From assembly GCF_001693415.1 (NCBI RefSeq), contig NZ_MAKX01000001.1, positions 372,300-436,299 on the forward strand: a stretch of DNA of 64,000 nt, given 5' to 3'. The notes below the pieces were generated by a model. It had not been told where the DNA came from, ran no database searches, and worked only from the letters and a program-made list of their open reading frames with translations. Shown piece by piece: positions 1-8,947 of this stretch (position 1 is its first letter; each line of letters begins with the position of its first letter). Both the position numbers and the translations under genes were made by a program. Origin of the DNA: Tenacibaculum soleae (lineage in GTDB: Bacteria; Bacteroidota; Bacteroidia; Flavobacteriales; Flavobacteriaceae).

Positions 1-163
1 TTTCTTTGACCATTGTTGGTCTGTGCTCGTGATAACTGTTGGTAGACATTCCGTCAAATCCAATCGTACCAAATAGTTGTTCGTAGTATAAACTACCGTC
101 TTCTTTACGAAATTGCGTATGACGTTTTGGTGGAATATTCCCTAACTTATGATAAAAAGGCAT
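1..163 (-). CDS. hmgA: Homogentisate 1,2-dioxygenase, N-terminal part (runs off the left edge)
   Basis: Translating the minus strand from the ATG at 161-163 gives a protein starting MPFYHKLGNIPPKRHTQFR and continuing to FGTIGFDGMSTNSYHEHRP, with no stop before the window edge (54 residues visible). I recognise this as the start of homogentisate 1,2-dioxygenase of the Bacteroidota type, which opens the ring of homogentisate in tyrosine and phenylalanine breakdown. Only the N-terminal domain is visible; the iron-binding residues lie outside the window. It is divergent from the siderophore receptor gene at 498. The call rests on recall of the family's N-terminus. Confidence 0.8.
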   Translation of the reverse strand, partial: MPFYHKLGNIPPKRHTQFRKEDGSLYYEQLFGTIGFDGMSTNSYHEHRPTMVKE

Positions 164-192
164 TTTGTTAATGTATTAATGAGTTAATAAAT

Positions 193-229
193 AATGTTAC
201 AATTAGCAAGAGCATAAGATTGTTACATT
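193..229. promoter_or_regulatory. Imperfect inverted repeat upstream of hmgA
   Basis: AATGTTACAAT (193-203) and ATTGTTACATT (219-229) form an inverted repeat with one mismatch in 11, separated by 15 bases and lying 30-66 bases upstream of the hmgA start. It could be an operator for hmgA. The 164-497 gap contains no reading frame I believe; its other content is the receptor promoter region at 407-488. Confidence 0.3.
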
Positions 230-406
230 TTTACACTGATAAATTAGTACATTAAAACCTTATTCCGGATTGCGTTTTATCAAAAATTTTAAGTGTGATA
301 ATAAGTCTAAATACATTTGTTAGAACTTTTAGTTGCTTGTTTTACAAATATACAGAAATAAAAAAAACATTATATCTTCTTAAAATTCAAATAGTTTTAT
401 TTTTTT

Positions 407-425
407 ATTTAAATTAAATCTAAAT
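407..425. promoter_or_regulatory. Palindromic operator-like site 1, upstream of the siderophore receptor promoter
   Basis: ATTTAAATTAAATCTAAAT is a 19-bp imperfect palindrome that matches its reverse complement at all but the centre and one symmetric pair. It sits directly upstream of the -33 element. Its 3' 14 bases recur at 470-488. Together with the iron-uptake genes downstream this suggests a Fur- or DtxR-type metalloregulator site; the regulator itself is not in the window. Confidence 0.5.
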
Positions 426-428
426 AAG

Positions 429-460
429 TTTTGTATTTGTTTTCAAGTAAGGTATTTTTG
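429..460 (+). promoter_or_regulatory. Bacteroidota-type promoter of the siderophore receptor cluster
   Basis: TTTTG at 429-433, a 19-base spacer and TATTTTTG at 453-460 match the -33 TTTG / -7 TAnnTTTG pattern of the Bacteroidota housekeeping sigma factor. Transcription would start near 467, about 31 bases before the ATG at 498. Operator-like palindromes lie immediately on both sides. Confidence 0.6.
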
Positions 461-469
461 TCGATAATT

Positions 470-488
470 ATTTGAATTAAATCTAAAT
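470..488. promoter_or_regulatory. Palindromic operator-like site 2, at the predicted transcript start
   Basis: ATTTGAATTAAATCTAAAT repeats the site at 407-425 in the same orientation, 63 bp downstream (about six helical turns). It would cover the first transcribed bases, a usual position for a repressor. Confidence 0.5.
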
Positions 489-497
489 TAAAACAAA

Positions 498-2846
498 ATG
501 CACAAAATCATACCCACATCATTGGTATTGTTTTTATTTATCACAACAACAATAATTGCTCAAAATAGCACTATTAAAGGAAGCCTCTTTTCAGTAAAAA
601 ACGACGCGATACCTTCAGTTAATATAGTATTAAACTCTAATAAAAAAGGAACTATTAGTAACAAAAACGGGGCTTTTGAATTTAAAAACCTTAAAGAAGG
701 CAACTATACAATTAATTTTTCAATGGTTGGTTTTGAAAAAAAATCAATTACTGTTAATCTTAAAAGTAACGAATCGAAAAATGTAGGGAAAATAGTTTTA
801 AAAGAATTAATTAATAAACTAGATGAAGTTACAATTAACGGTGTAAAAAACAAATATTCTAAAAAAAAGGTTTCTAAATCATTACGCTTACAAACACCAA
901 TTAAGCAGCTACCTCAAAACATTCAAGTAGTTGGCTCAGAAATTCTACAAGACCAACAAGTTACTAATTTATTAGAAGGTGCTTTTAGAAATGTAAGTGG
1001 TGTTAGTAATATTGAACATTGGGGACATTTTGCACGCATAAATATGCGTGGTTTTAGACTACCTGCATTTAGAAACGGTGTAAACATTCAAGACTCATGG
1101 GGACCTCTTTCTGAAGATACTTTTATGGTAGATCGCATAGAATTTGTAAAAGGGCCTTCTGGATTTATGATGGCCGCGGGTGAACCTGGTGGATTTTATA
1201 ACGTAGTTACTAAAAAACCTACTGAAGAAAAAATAGGTACTATAAATGTAATGGGCGGAAGTTTTGATACCTATAGAGCTGCCGCTGATTTTGGGGGTGC
1301 ATTAACTAAGGATAAGCGATTACTTGCTCGTTTAAATGTTTTATATCAAAACACTGGAAGTCATAGAAAATTTGAAAACACTGAACGTATAGGTATAGCA
1401 CCTTCTTTATCATACAAAATAAGTGATAAAACCGATTTTTTAACTGAATTTTCTTATCAAAAACTAAATACACTAATTGGTGCCGCTTATATTTTTGGTC
1501 CTGTTGATAAAGGTTTTGGAAGCTTACCTAAAAACTTTACAATGATTGATAAAGGTTTTCCTGAAACCGATATAAAAGAAGTTAGTTTATTAAACAAAAT
1601 AAGTCATCAATTCAACGAAAACTGGTCGGCAGAAGCAAAGTATGTTACTATGCTTTATACACAACAAGGAGCTTCAGCTTGGGCTCGAAATATTGAAGAC
1701 AATGGAAATGCTATTAGATCTGTAGGTTTATGGGATGCTGTTTCTGAAAGTGAATATTTTCAATTATATACTAATGGAAAATTTAATACTGGATCAATAA
1801 GTCATAAAGTTATGGCTGGTTACGACCATACCGATAAAGAGTATTTTGCTGACTTTGGTCAAAATGGATTAATAGACACTCCTAGTGCTCCTTTTAACAT
1901 CTACAACCCAACTTATGGAAACAGTGTCTTTCCAGTATTTGACAGAAGTGTTCCTTTAAAAGACCGTGCTACTTTATACACATATGGTACAAAAATTAAT
2001 TCATTATACATACAGGATGAAATAGGTTTTATAAATAATAAAATAAGACTAACATTAGCTGGTAGATACACACACCTTAGTCCTAAAGGAGATAAAACGA
2101 CAAAAAAAATTACGCCAAGAATTGGTATAAGTGCTGATATTACACCGCAAATTACCGCTTATGGATTGTTTGATCAATCATTTTTGGCTAACGATGCCAT
2201 AGACAGTACACGAAAAAGATTTGCCCCTATTGAAGGTACCATTTATGAAGCTGGATTTAAAACCAATTGGTTAAACGGAAAAATAAATGCTTCATTAAGT
2301 GCTTATTTAATTAATAAGAATAATATAACAACTAATGATCCAACTGATACTACTCGTCAATTTAGTATTTTACTTGGTGAAATAGAATCTAAAGGATTTG
2401 AATTTGACATGCAAGCAAATATTAGTAATGAGCTTGATGTTGTGCTAAATTATGCCAATACAGATGTAAAAATAGCAAAATCAGATATTCCTAACACTGT
2501 TGGCACAAGAATGGCTGGACATGCAAAACACATAACTAATGGATGGTTAAATTATAAATTTAACAAAAACTCAACATTAAAAGGCTTTGGTGTATCACTA
2601 GGGTACCAATACTCAATTGATAGATCTTCATGGACTTGGGATGCTGATAATAATACCGAATTACCTAACTATTTTAGATTAGATGGTGGTGTGCATTGGA
2701 AAAATAACAAATTACGTGTTGCTTTAAATGTAAACAACTTACTAAACAAACACCTATACTCTGGCGCCAATTATGGTAGCTATTTATACTGGCAATCTGA
2801 ACCAGGTATAAATGGTAGAATATCTTTAACTTATAATTTATTTTAA
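498..2846 (+). CDS. TonB-dependent siderophore receptor 1
   Basis: This 782-residue outer-membrane receptor should import a ferric siderophore using TonB energy. A signal peptide (residues 1-21, ending IIAQ) is followed by a carboxypeptidase-D-like regulatory domain (about 24-105), typical of Bacteroidota receptors, a plug domain (about 125-240, with VDRIEFVKGPSGFMMAAGEP) and a long beta-barrel ending in the terminal Phe of ISLTYNLF. The plug and barrel resemble FhuE/FpvA-type siderophore receptors rather than SusC. It is first in the iron cluster, 33 bases before receptor 2, behind a promoter bracketed by operator-like palindromes. The exact siderophore cannot be told from sequence. Confidence 0.9.
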   Translation: MHKIIPTSLVLFLFITTTIIAQNSTIKGSLFSVKNDAIPSVNIVLNSNKKGTISNKNGAFEFKNLKEGNYTINFSMVGFEKKSITVNLKSNESKNVGKIVLKELINKLDEVTINGVKNKYSKKKVSKSLRLQTPIKQLPQNIQVVGSEILQDQQVTNLLEGAFRNVSGVSNIEHWGHFARINMRGFRLPAFRNGVNIQDSWGPLSEDTFMVDRIEFVKGPSGFMMAAGEPGGFYNVVTKKPTEEKIGTINVMGGSFDTYRAAADFGGALTKDKRLLARLNVLYQNTGSHRKFENTERIGIAPSLSYKISDKTDFLTEFSYQKLNTLIGAAYIFGPVDKGFGSLPKNFTMIDKGFPETDIKEVSLLNKISHQFNENWSAEAKYVTMLYTQQGASAWARNIEDNGNAIRSVGLWDAVSESEYFQLYTNGKFNTGSISHKVMAGYDHTDKEYFADFGQNGLIDTPSAPFNIYNPTYGNSVFPVFDRSVPLKDRATLYTYGTKINSLYIQDEIGFINNKIRLTLAGRYTHLSPKGDKTTKKITPRIGISADITPQITAYGLFDQSFLANDAIDSTRKRFAPIEGTIYEAGFKTNWLNGKINASLSAYLINKNNITTNDPTDTTRQFSILLGEIESKGFEFDMQANISNELDVVLNYANTDVKIAKSDIPNTVGTRMAGHAKHITNGWLNYKFNKNSTLKGFGVSLGYQYSIDRSSWTWDADNNTELPNYFRLDGGVHWKNNKLRVALNVNNLLNKHLYSGANYGSYLYWQSEPGINGRISLTYNLF

Positions 2847-2879
2847 TACTTATAAAAAGCATTCTTACTCTAAGAAATA

Positions 2880-5498
2880 ATGAAACTTATACTAAAAATA
2901 ACAATCCTTTTATTTACCCTTAATATCGTTGCACAACAAAACTATATTAACGGAACAATAACAGACAAGAATCAAACACCACTTACGGGCGTTAATATTT
3001 ATATAAAAAGTTCAAAAACTGGCGTACAATCTGATTTTGATGGTAATTTTAAAATATTAAAAAAGCCTACTACAAATATTAATTTAACAATATCGTATAT
3101 TGGGTATAAAACTAAAGAAATAACTGTTTCAGGTGATAAAAATATAAACCTAGGAACTATCGTTTTATTAGAAGGTAATGAGCTTTTACAAGAAATTGTT
3201 GTTCAATCAAGAAAAAACTCTTTTTCACGTAAAAAAACCGCTTATGTTTCAAAACTACCTTTAAAAGATATAGAAAACCCTCAAGTATACTCTACAATAA
3301 CAACCGAGTTACTAGAATCTCAAATTATTACCAATTTTGATGATGCTATAAACAATGCTACAGGAATTAGTAAACTTTGGGAATCTACCGGTAGAGCGCC
3401 CGGAGAAGGAACCGGATATTTTTCAACCAGAGGTTTTGCTACACAACCTTCTTTAGTTGATGGTGTTCCTGGCTTTACTTTTAGTGCTATTGACCCTTCA
3501 TATATTGAAAGAATAGAGGTGGTAAAAGGCCCTTCGGCAACATTATTTGGTAGTACTGTAACTTCATTAGGAGGGTTGATAAATGTAGTAACTAAAAAAC
3601 CTTATAAAGGTTTTGGTGGAAGTGTTTCTTACACTGCTGGTTCTTTTGGTATGAACCGTATTTCAGCAGATATAAACACTCCTTTAGGTACAAATGACGA
3701 TTTGTTTTTTAGATTAAATACTTCTTATTTAACACAAGATAGTTGGCAAGATGCTGGTTTTAGAAAAACCTTTTTTGTTGCTCCTTCATTAACATACCGT
3801 GCAAATAATCGCTTAAATTTATCTTTTGGTATTGAATATTCTGATACAGAACAAACAAACCCTTCGATGTTATTTGTTAGAAGAGGTTTACCAATGGTGT
3901 CAAGAAATGTAAAAGATTTAGGTATAAACCCTAATAAATCATTTACTTCAAATGATATCACATTATCAAGTCCTATTTTTAATACAAGAGCTATTGCAGA
4001 TTATAAAATTTCTGACCAATGGAACTCTCAAACAATTTTTGCTAGTAGTTATTCTGAAGCAAATGGATATTATCAATACATGATTGAAGGTGCTGGAGCT
4101 GCATTTTTAGTTTTACAACCTTTAGCTGCTGTACCAGGAGTAAATGATATTTTATTAGAATCACAATCTTTACTACAAAGAGATGCTTTTACAAGAATTT
4201 ACGATAAACGCGATGCCAATGCAACAAAATTTAACATTCAACAAAATTTTACAGGTGATTTTAAATTGGGCGATGTTAGAAATCGTTTGGTAATTGGTTT
4301 AGATTATGTAAACAGAAATTCAAAAACAAACAACCAAAGCGGAAATCCTACTTTGGCAGCAACTCCAACATTTTCAGGAATTTTACAAACATTAACATAT
4401 TTAGAAGCTATCAACCATGTGCCAGCAAATACTGCGTTAGGTTTACAAGCGCAATTATCAGGATTTCCATATTTTGATGGAATGTTTGCCGCAGATGGGA
4501 CAATTATACCTAATAACTTTACACCAAACACAAAACACAGTGTTAAAAAAACTGATTTAGATGCTGTATTTAATCAAGTTCCAACGCGTGAGATAGAAAC
4601 AGGCTCGTCAACTTTTGCTGTATATGCTTCTGATGTTATTAATATCTCAAAAAAATTAACTGTAAATTTAGGTTTACGTTTAGATTATTTTAATCAAAAA
4701 GGAAATAAAAATAATGATTTAGATAATTATACTAAAACAACGTTATCGCCAAATGCAGGAGTTTTATATCAACCTTTTTTAAATAAATTAAGCGTATTTG
4801 CAAATTACCAAACTGGATTTGTAAATAATAATCCTGTTGTAAATCAAGACGGAACAGTAGATACTTTTAAACCCACAAAAGCTACTCAGTTTGAAGGTGG
4901 ATTTAAAACAAATTTCTTTAATGGTAAATTAAATGCAAGTATTAGTTATTATCACATTACCGTTAACGACGCTCTTAATTCTGACCCTAATGGTATTTTA
5001 TTTCCAACAAGTATTGATATTGAAGAAACTGTAAGCAAAGGGCTAGAGTTTGAAATAAACACCAATCCTTTTGATGGTTTAAACTTAAGAGCTTCTTTTT
5101 CTCATAACGATAGTAAAATTACAAAGGCATATAGCAATAAAACAAAAACAGCATATGCTGCATTACAAGATAGAAGACCTGAAGAAGCAGGGCCTAAAAA
5201 CATTTATAACTTTTGGACAAATTACAAATTTTTAGAAGGTACTTTTTTAGAGAAATTTGGAGTCGGAGCAGGATTTAACGGAGCATCAAAACATTTAATG
5301 ATGAACAACGGGGTGTCAGGAGAGTTTACCTTACCATCTTACACTATTTACAATGCTTCTGTTTATTACAATGCAAATAAATTTAAAGTAGGTTTTAAAG
5401 TAAATAATCTTACTGATGAAACCTATTATAAAGGATGGAGTACTATTAATGCTCAAGCACCTAGGGCATTTTTAGGTACGATACAATATAAGTTTTAA
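2880..5498 (+). CDS. TonB-dependent siderophore receptor 2
   Basis: An 872-residue outer-membrane receptor with the same architecture as its upstream neighbour: signal peptide (about 1-18), carboxypeptidase-D-like domain (20-105), plug (about 120-245, with IERIEVVKGPSATLFGS) and beta-barrel ending in GTIQYKF. It is clearly a different subfamily member, not a recent duplicate, as barrel lengths and loop sequences differ. The 33-base gap after receptor 1 and the lack of a terminator indicate co-transcription. Two receptors may serve two different ferric siderophores through the one PepSY protein encoded downstream (inference). Confidence 0.9.
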   Translation: MKLILKITILLFTLNIVAQQNYINGTITDKNQTPLTGVNIYIKSSKTGVQSDFDGNFKILKKPTTNINLTISYIGYKTKEITVSGDKNINLGTIVLLEGNELLQEIVVQSRKNSFSRKKTAYVSKLPLKDIENPQVYSTITTELLESQIITNFDDAINNATGISKLWESTGRAPGEGTGYFSTRGFATQPSLVDGVPGFTFSAIDPSYIERIEVVKGPSATLFGSTVTSLGGLINVVTKKPYKGFGGSVSYTAGSFGMNRISADINTPLGTNDDLFFRLNTSYLTQDSWQDAGFRKTFFVAPSLTYRANNRLNLSFGIEYSDTEQTNPSMLFVRRGLPMVSRNVKDLGINPNKSFTSNDITLSSPIFNTRAIADYKISDQWNSQTIFASSYSEANGYYQYMIEGAGAAFLVLQPLAAVPGVNDILLESQSLLQRDAFTRIYDKRDANATKFNIQQNFTGDFKLGDVRNRLVIGLDYVNRNSKTNNQSGNPTLAATPTFSGILQTLTYLEAINHVPANTALGLQAQLSGFPYFDGMFAADGTIIPNNFTPNTKHSVKKTDLDAVFNQVPTREIETGSSTFAVYASDVINISKKLTVNLGLRLDYFNQKGNKNNDLDNYTKTTLSPNAGVLYQPFLNKLSVFANYQTGFVNNNPVVNQDGTVDTFKPTKATQFEGGFKTNFFNGKLNASISYYHITVNDALNSDPNGILFPTSIDIEETVSKGLEFEINTNPFDGLNLRASFSHNDSKITKAYSNKTKTAYAALQDRRPEEAGPKNIYNFWTNYKFLEGTFLEKFGVGAGFNGASKHLMMNNGVSGEFTLPSYTIYNASVYYNANKFKVGFKVNNLTDETYYKGWSTINAQAPRAFLGTIQYKF

Positions 5499-5532
5499 GT
5501 GCAATTTGAATTAAGTTTATATTAACCCTTGT

Positions 5533-5559
5533 AACTCTAAGTTTTATAAACTTAGAGTT
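5533..5559. terminator. Perfect hairpin between receptor 2 and the membrane-protein genes
   Basis: AACTCTAAGTTT (5533-5544) and AAACTTAGAGTT (5548-5559) form a 12-bp perfect stem with a 3-base loop. No T run follows on the + strand, so it may be a leaky attenuator, an mRNA stabiliser lowering expression of the downstream genes, or an operator, rather than a full terminator. Confidence 0.5.
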
Positions 5560-5579
5560 GCTTGGCTAATAAAAGTAAT

Positions 5580-5909
5580 ATGATAACAAGTAGTTTTTTA
5601 TTAATTTTTATAGGATTATTTTTTAAATACAACACCTCAAAAAAAATAGAATTAAGTAATTTAAAAAAAATAGAAACCTGGATACAAAACAATACCAAGA
5701 AAGCTAATACAATAAGTGTTCTAATATTAATGGCAACACTACTATTAATGATTCGCCAGTTCGGAACAACATCGGGAGTATTATTTTGGTTATTTACGAT
5801 AACACTTATTTTAAGTTTAATCATAATAATTGCACCTTTTAAAAAAATTAACTACAAACACATAACTTTTCTTTTTGCAATTTCATTTTTAATTGAAATA
5901 CTATTATAA
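5580..5909 (+). CDS. Small membrane protein of the iron cluster (DUF3325-like)
   Basis: About 109 residues starting MITSSFLLIFIG. A longer start at TTG 5562 is possible, but that leaves almost no room after the hairpin at 5533-5559, so I prefer the ATG. Three or four hydrophobic segments span nearly the whole protein, with a short charged stretch near residues 20-45. Genes of this size and topology (DUF3325 type) commonly sit beside PepSY-type siderophore reductases in Proteobacteria; the assignment here is by position and topology, not by a motif. The stop is one base before the next ATG, so the two are translationally coupled. Confidence 0.6.
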   Translation: MITSSFLLIFIGLFFKYNTSKKIELSNLKKIETWIQNNTKKANTISVLILMATLLLMIRQFGTTSGVLFWLFTITLILSLIIIIAPFKKINYKHITFLFAISFLIEILL

Positions 5910-5910
5910 C

Positions 5911-6213
5911 ATGCCAGCTAATCCAAAATATTTAACAAAATCTCCTTTGCAAAAATTTGCTAAAATAACCGCTGGTATTATAGGTGGTTATATTATTACA
6001 GCATTAATACACATGTGCTTACCATTGTGGTTACCTAACCCAAAAGAAATAGTTATTACTTCTATTTTCACCCTTTTTATAGTGTGGTGCGCTTTATTAA
6101 TTATTCCTTTTTTATTTAAAAATGGTTGGAGTGCATGGTTAGTATACTTTATAGCTACAATTTTACTTTACTGTATTTACACTATTGGAAAACAAAACAA
6201 CCCCTTTATATAA
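5911..6213 (+). CDS. Small membrane protein of the iron cluster (DUF3649-like)
   Basis: A 100-residue protein starting MPANPKYLTKSPLQKFAKI at 5911, one base after the previous stop; a longer frame from 5893 would overlap the upstream gene. Three hydrophobic segments are visible: AGIIGGYIITALIHM, EIVITSIFTLFIVWCALLII and AWLVYFIATILLYCIY. The GGY motif in the first helix and the topology resemble DUF3649 proteins that accompany PepSY reductases in siderophore loci. Its stop overlaps the PepSY start as TAATG, implying a stoichiometric membrane complex (inference). Confidence 0.6.
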   Translation: MPANPKYLTKSPLQKFAKITAGIIGGYIITALIHMCLPLWLPNPKEIVITSIFTLFIVWCALLIIPFLFKNGWSAWLVYFIATILLYCIYTIGKQNNPFI

Positions 6214-8264
6214 TGAGTAAAAGAAATTACAATGTATTTTTTAATACGCATACAGTAAGTGGTATTGTTATTAGTGTTGCTTTATATATAATTTTCTTTG
6301 CAGGAGCTTTTGCTTTGTTTAAAGATGAAATTAAAATTTGGGAAGAAGGTAACACGGTTTCACACACACATTCAAAAAACATAAATTTTGATAAAATACT
6401 GCATCAATTAAATAAAACTTATGAATTAACAGGAAGAGATCTACAAATGACTTTTGGTGAAAAAACAGACAAAATAGCTGTTTTTATGAGCGCCAGTAAA
6501 GATAGTTTAGCATCAAATAAAGGAAAAGAAAGTAATTTTTTTTATGTTGATATAAACACTCTACAAACTAAAAAATATGACGAGCAATATAGTTTAGGAG
6601 AATTTTTATATCGCTTACATTTTTTTCATCAACTACCAAGAATCGGAATATATTTGGCAGGTTTTGTTACCCTTTTCTTTTTATTTGCTATAATTACTGG
6701 TGTTATAGTTCACTGGAAAAAGATTATTCCAAACTTTTATAGCTTTAATCCTAAAATTATTTTAAAACGAGTTTGGACTGATGCACATACTGCTTTAGGT
6801 GTTATAGGTTTACCTTTTCAATTTATTTTTGCCGTTACTGGTGTTTACTTTTCTATTAGTATCCTTGTTTTATTACCCGCTAATTTTTTGTACGAAGGAA
6901 ATCAAGCTAAATTAATGGAAGATTTACGACCTATAACCAAAAATTATCAATGGATTAAAGTATCAAATCAAAAAACACCTAGTTTTAATTATTTTGCTAA
7001 AAAAACAGCTAAAAAATGGGATAACTTTCGACTAACACGTGGATTTATAAAAAATTATGGAGGAAACTCTATGAAATACACCATTATGGGTGAATTAGAT
7101 TATAAAGATCGCTTTGTTGGAACTGGTTACATAACTTTTAATCCTTATCTAAAAAAAATAGAGGCTTCCAAAGATCCTACAAAATTAAGCTATGTTGAAG
7201 ATTCTCAATTTGTTTTCGGGCGTTTACATTTTGCTAATTTTGGAGGAATATTACTAAAAACCATCTATTTTATTTTAGCGCTAATTACCTGTTTTGTTAT
7301 TATAACAGGTGTTTTAATTTGGATTGAAGCACGTAACAAAAAAAGCATGTCTTTAAAGCAACGATTATATACCGCAAAAGTAGGACATATATACTTAGCT
7401 ATTTGCTTATCTATGTTACCCGTTACCGCATTATCCTTTCTTTTTGTAAAATTTGCAAACGGTAATTTCGAAAATAAAAAAAGCATCATTTACCTCTTTT
7501 ATTTTATAACTTGGATAGGTTTCATATTCTTTTTTCGCTTTAAAAGAAACAACTATTACACCAATAAAGTTAGTTTATTATTAGGCGCAATTTTTGGATT
7601 TATGATACCAATTGTAAATGGAATTAACTCAGGAAACTGGATATGGACTACTATTGCTAACAAACAATACGAAATACTAACAGTTGATTTACTTTGGATA
7701 ATAATTTCGGTAACCGCTTTGCTATGCTATTTTAAAATTAAACCTAAAGAGGTAATGCAGAGCACATTTAATAAAAATCCAATTGATTATAAAAACATCA
7801 AACATTTAAAAACTGAAACGTTTGAAAAAACTAATTTAATAACTAAAAAAGACGACAAAAATCATATACCTATGCGAACAAAAATTATTATTCTTTGGAT
7901 ATTTTTAGCCATTGGCTGGATAGTACACCACATATACGGGTTGTTTAATATTTATTACAACGAAACATTAATGATGGAAGGAGCAACAGGAAAAGCTCCT
8001 GTAATTCATCATATTTATCGTATTTTATTTGAAGGCATGTGCTTATTATTTGCATTATTAACCATCGAAATATCAAAAAAATGGTTTAAAATAACATCTC
8101 TTGTTTGGGCAAGCATAGCCACCTTATATAACGTATACCATTTCTTTGAAGCTATTATGCATGAATCTACTAATATTTCAGAAATTTTCATGCTTTTATT
8201 AGTTGCCATAGCTAGCATATTTTTAATTATCAATATTTACAAATGGATTAGGAAAGAAGCATAA
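6213..8264 (+). CDS. PepSY-associated membrane protein, putative ferric-siderophore reductase, with extra C-terminal membrane domain
   Basis: The start chosen is ATG 6213, overlapping the previous stop; the longer frame from 6126 lies within the upstream gene. The 683-residue protein begins SKRNYNVFFNTHTVSGIVIS, typical of the PepSY_TM family (FpvG, FoxB and PiuB relatives), with transmembrane helices near 15-35, 158-182, 220-250 and 350-375 and periplasmic PepSY loops. FoxB-type members reduce ferric siderophores at the inner membrane after receptor import (established for Pseudomonas). Further helices follow at about 395-515, then a final four-helix block (about 555-683) containing IVHHIYGLFNIYY and APVIHHIYR. 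The length exceeds a typical PepSY_TM protein, so the end looks like an added domain. Confidence 0.8.
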   Translation: MSKRNYNVFFNTHTVSGIVISVALYIIFFAGAFALFKDEIKIWEEGNTVSHTHSKNINFDKILHQLNKTYELTGRDLQMTFGEKTDKIAVFMSASKDSLASNKGKESNFFYVDINTLQTKKYDEQYSLGEFLYRLHFFHQLPRIGIYLAGFVTLFFLFAIITGVIVHWKKIIPNFYSFNPKIILKRVWTDAHTALGVIGLPFQFIFAVTGVYFSISILVLLPANFLYEGNQAKLMEDLRPITKNYQWIKVSNQKTPSFNYFAKKTAKKWDNFRLTRGFIKNYGGNSMKYTIMGELDYKDRFVGTGYITFNPYLKKIEASKDPTKLSYVEDSQFVFGRLHFANFGGILLKTIYFILALITCFVIITGVLIWIEARNKKSMSLKQRLYTAKVGHIYLAICLSMLPVTALSFLFVKFANGNFENKKSIIYLFYFITWIGFIFFFRFKRNNYYTNKVSLLLGAIFGFMIPIVNGINSGNWIWTTIANKQYEILTVDLLWIIISVTALLCYFKIKPKEVMQSTFNKNPIDYKNIKHLKTETFEKTNLITKKDDKNHIPMRTKIIILWIFLAIGWIVHHIYGLFNIYYNETLMMEGATGKAPVIHHIYRILFEGMCLLFALLTIEISKKWFKITSLVWASIATLYNVYHFFEAIMHESTNISEIFMLLLVAIASIFLIINIYKWIRKEA

Positions 8265-8277
8265 TTTGAAAAAAATT

Positions 8278-8943
8278 ATGAAACAAGAATTTACAAAGAA
8301 ACAATTAGAAGAAATTGAAAAGCAATTAAGTTGTCCTACCGGTGTTAAAGGGATAGAAATAGCGAACTCGATGAATTTAAGTAACATTAGTATGACCAAA
8401 AACTCTATTGATGCCTTAAAAATTTCAAATAGTAATCGAATTTTAGAGGTTGGTCATGGAAACTGTGGCCACCTTAAATATATATTAAATAAAGCTACTA
8501 ACATTAATTACATCGGTTTAGAAATTTCTGAAACAATGATGAAAGAAGCTCTTTTACAATTGGATAAACAGCAAAGGTCTAAAAACATATCTTTTCAATT
8601 GTATGATGGAGAAAAAATCCCTTTTAGAAACAATTACTTTGACAAAATATTCACTGTAAATACTCTTTATTTCTGGAAAAGCCCCATTAATTTTTTAACA
8701 GAATTATCAAGAGTTTTAAAAAAAGATGGTATATGTATTATAACTTTTGCTCAAAAAAATTTTATGCAAAGTCTTCCTTTTGTAAATAACAAATTTAAAT
8801 TATACTCAAACGAGAACATAAAACTATTACTAAAAAATACTGTTTTTACAATAGTTAACACACTACAAAAAACTGAACAAGTAAAAAGTAAATCTGGTAA
8901 TTTGGTAAATAGAAAATATACATTAATCATATTAAAAAAGTAA
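8278..8943 (+). CDS. Class I SAM-dependent methyltransferase
   Basis: About 221 residues from ATG 8278; a TTG at 8266 is possible but abuts the previous stop. The motif ILEVGHGNCGHLKYIL is the SAM-binding motif I, followed by YIGLEIS (motif II acid) and PFRNNYFDKIFTVNTLYFW, a Methyltransf_11 fold of the UbiE/SmtA type. The substrate is unknown. Its position between the PepSY protein and flavodoxin, on the same strand with tiny gaps, ties it to the iron-limitation cluster. It might modify a siderophore, a quinone or a metal ligand; this is inference only. Confidence 0.75.
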   Translation: MKQEFTKKQLEEIEKQLSCPTGVKGIEIANSMNLSNISMTKNSIDALKISNSNRILEVGHGNCGHLKYILNKATNINYIGLEISETMMKEALLQLDKQQRSKNISFQLYDGEKIPFRNNYFDKIFTVNTLYFWKSPINFLTELSRVLKKDGICIITFAQKNFMQSLPFVNNKFKLYSNENIKLLLKNTVFTIVNTLQKTEQVKSKSGNLVNRKYTLIILKK

Positions 8944-8947
8944 GTTA

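Noticed and set aside
164..406. Possible small gene between hmgA and the receptor gene
   Set aside because: The stretch is AT-rich with frequent stops in all frames; only regulatory-type repeats are visible.
6126..6212. Longer N-terminus for the PepSY protein
   Set aside because: The extra codons overlap the DUF3649-like gene in another frame; the TAATG junction at 6213 gives a start that matches the family.
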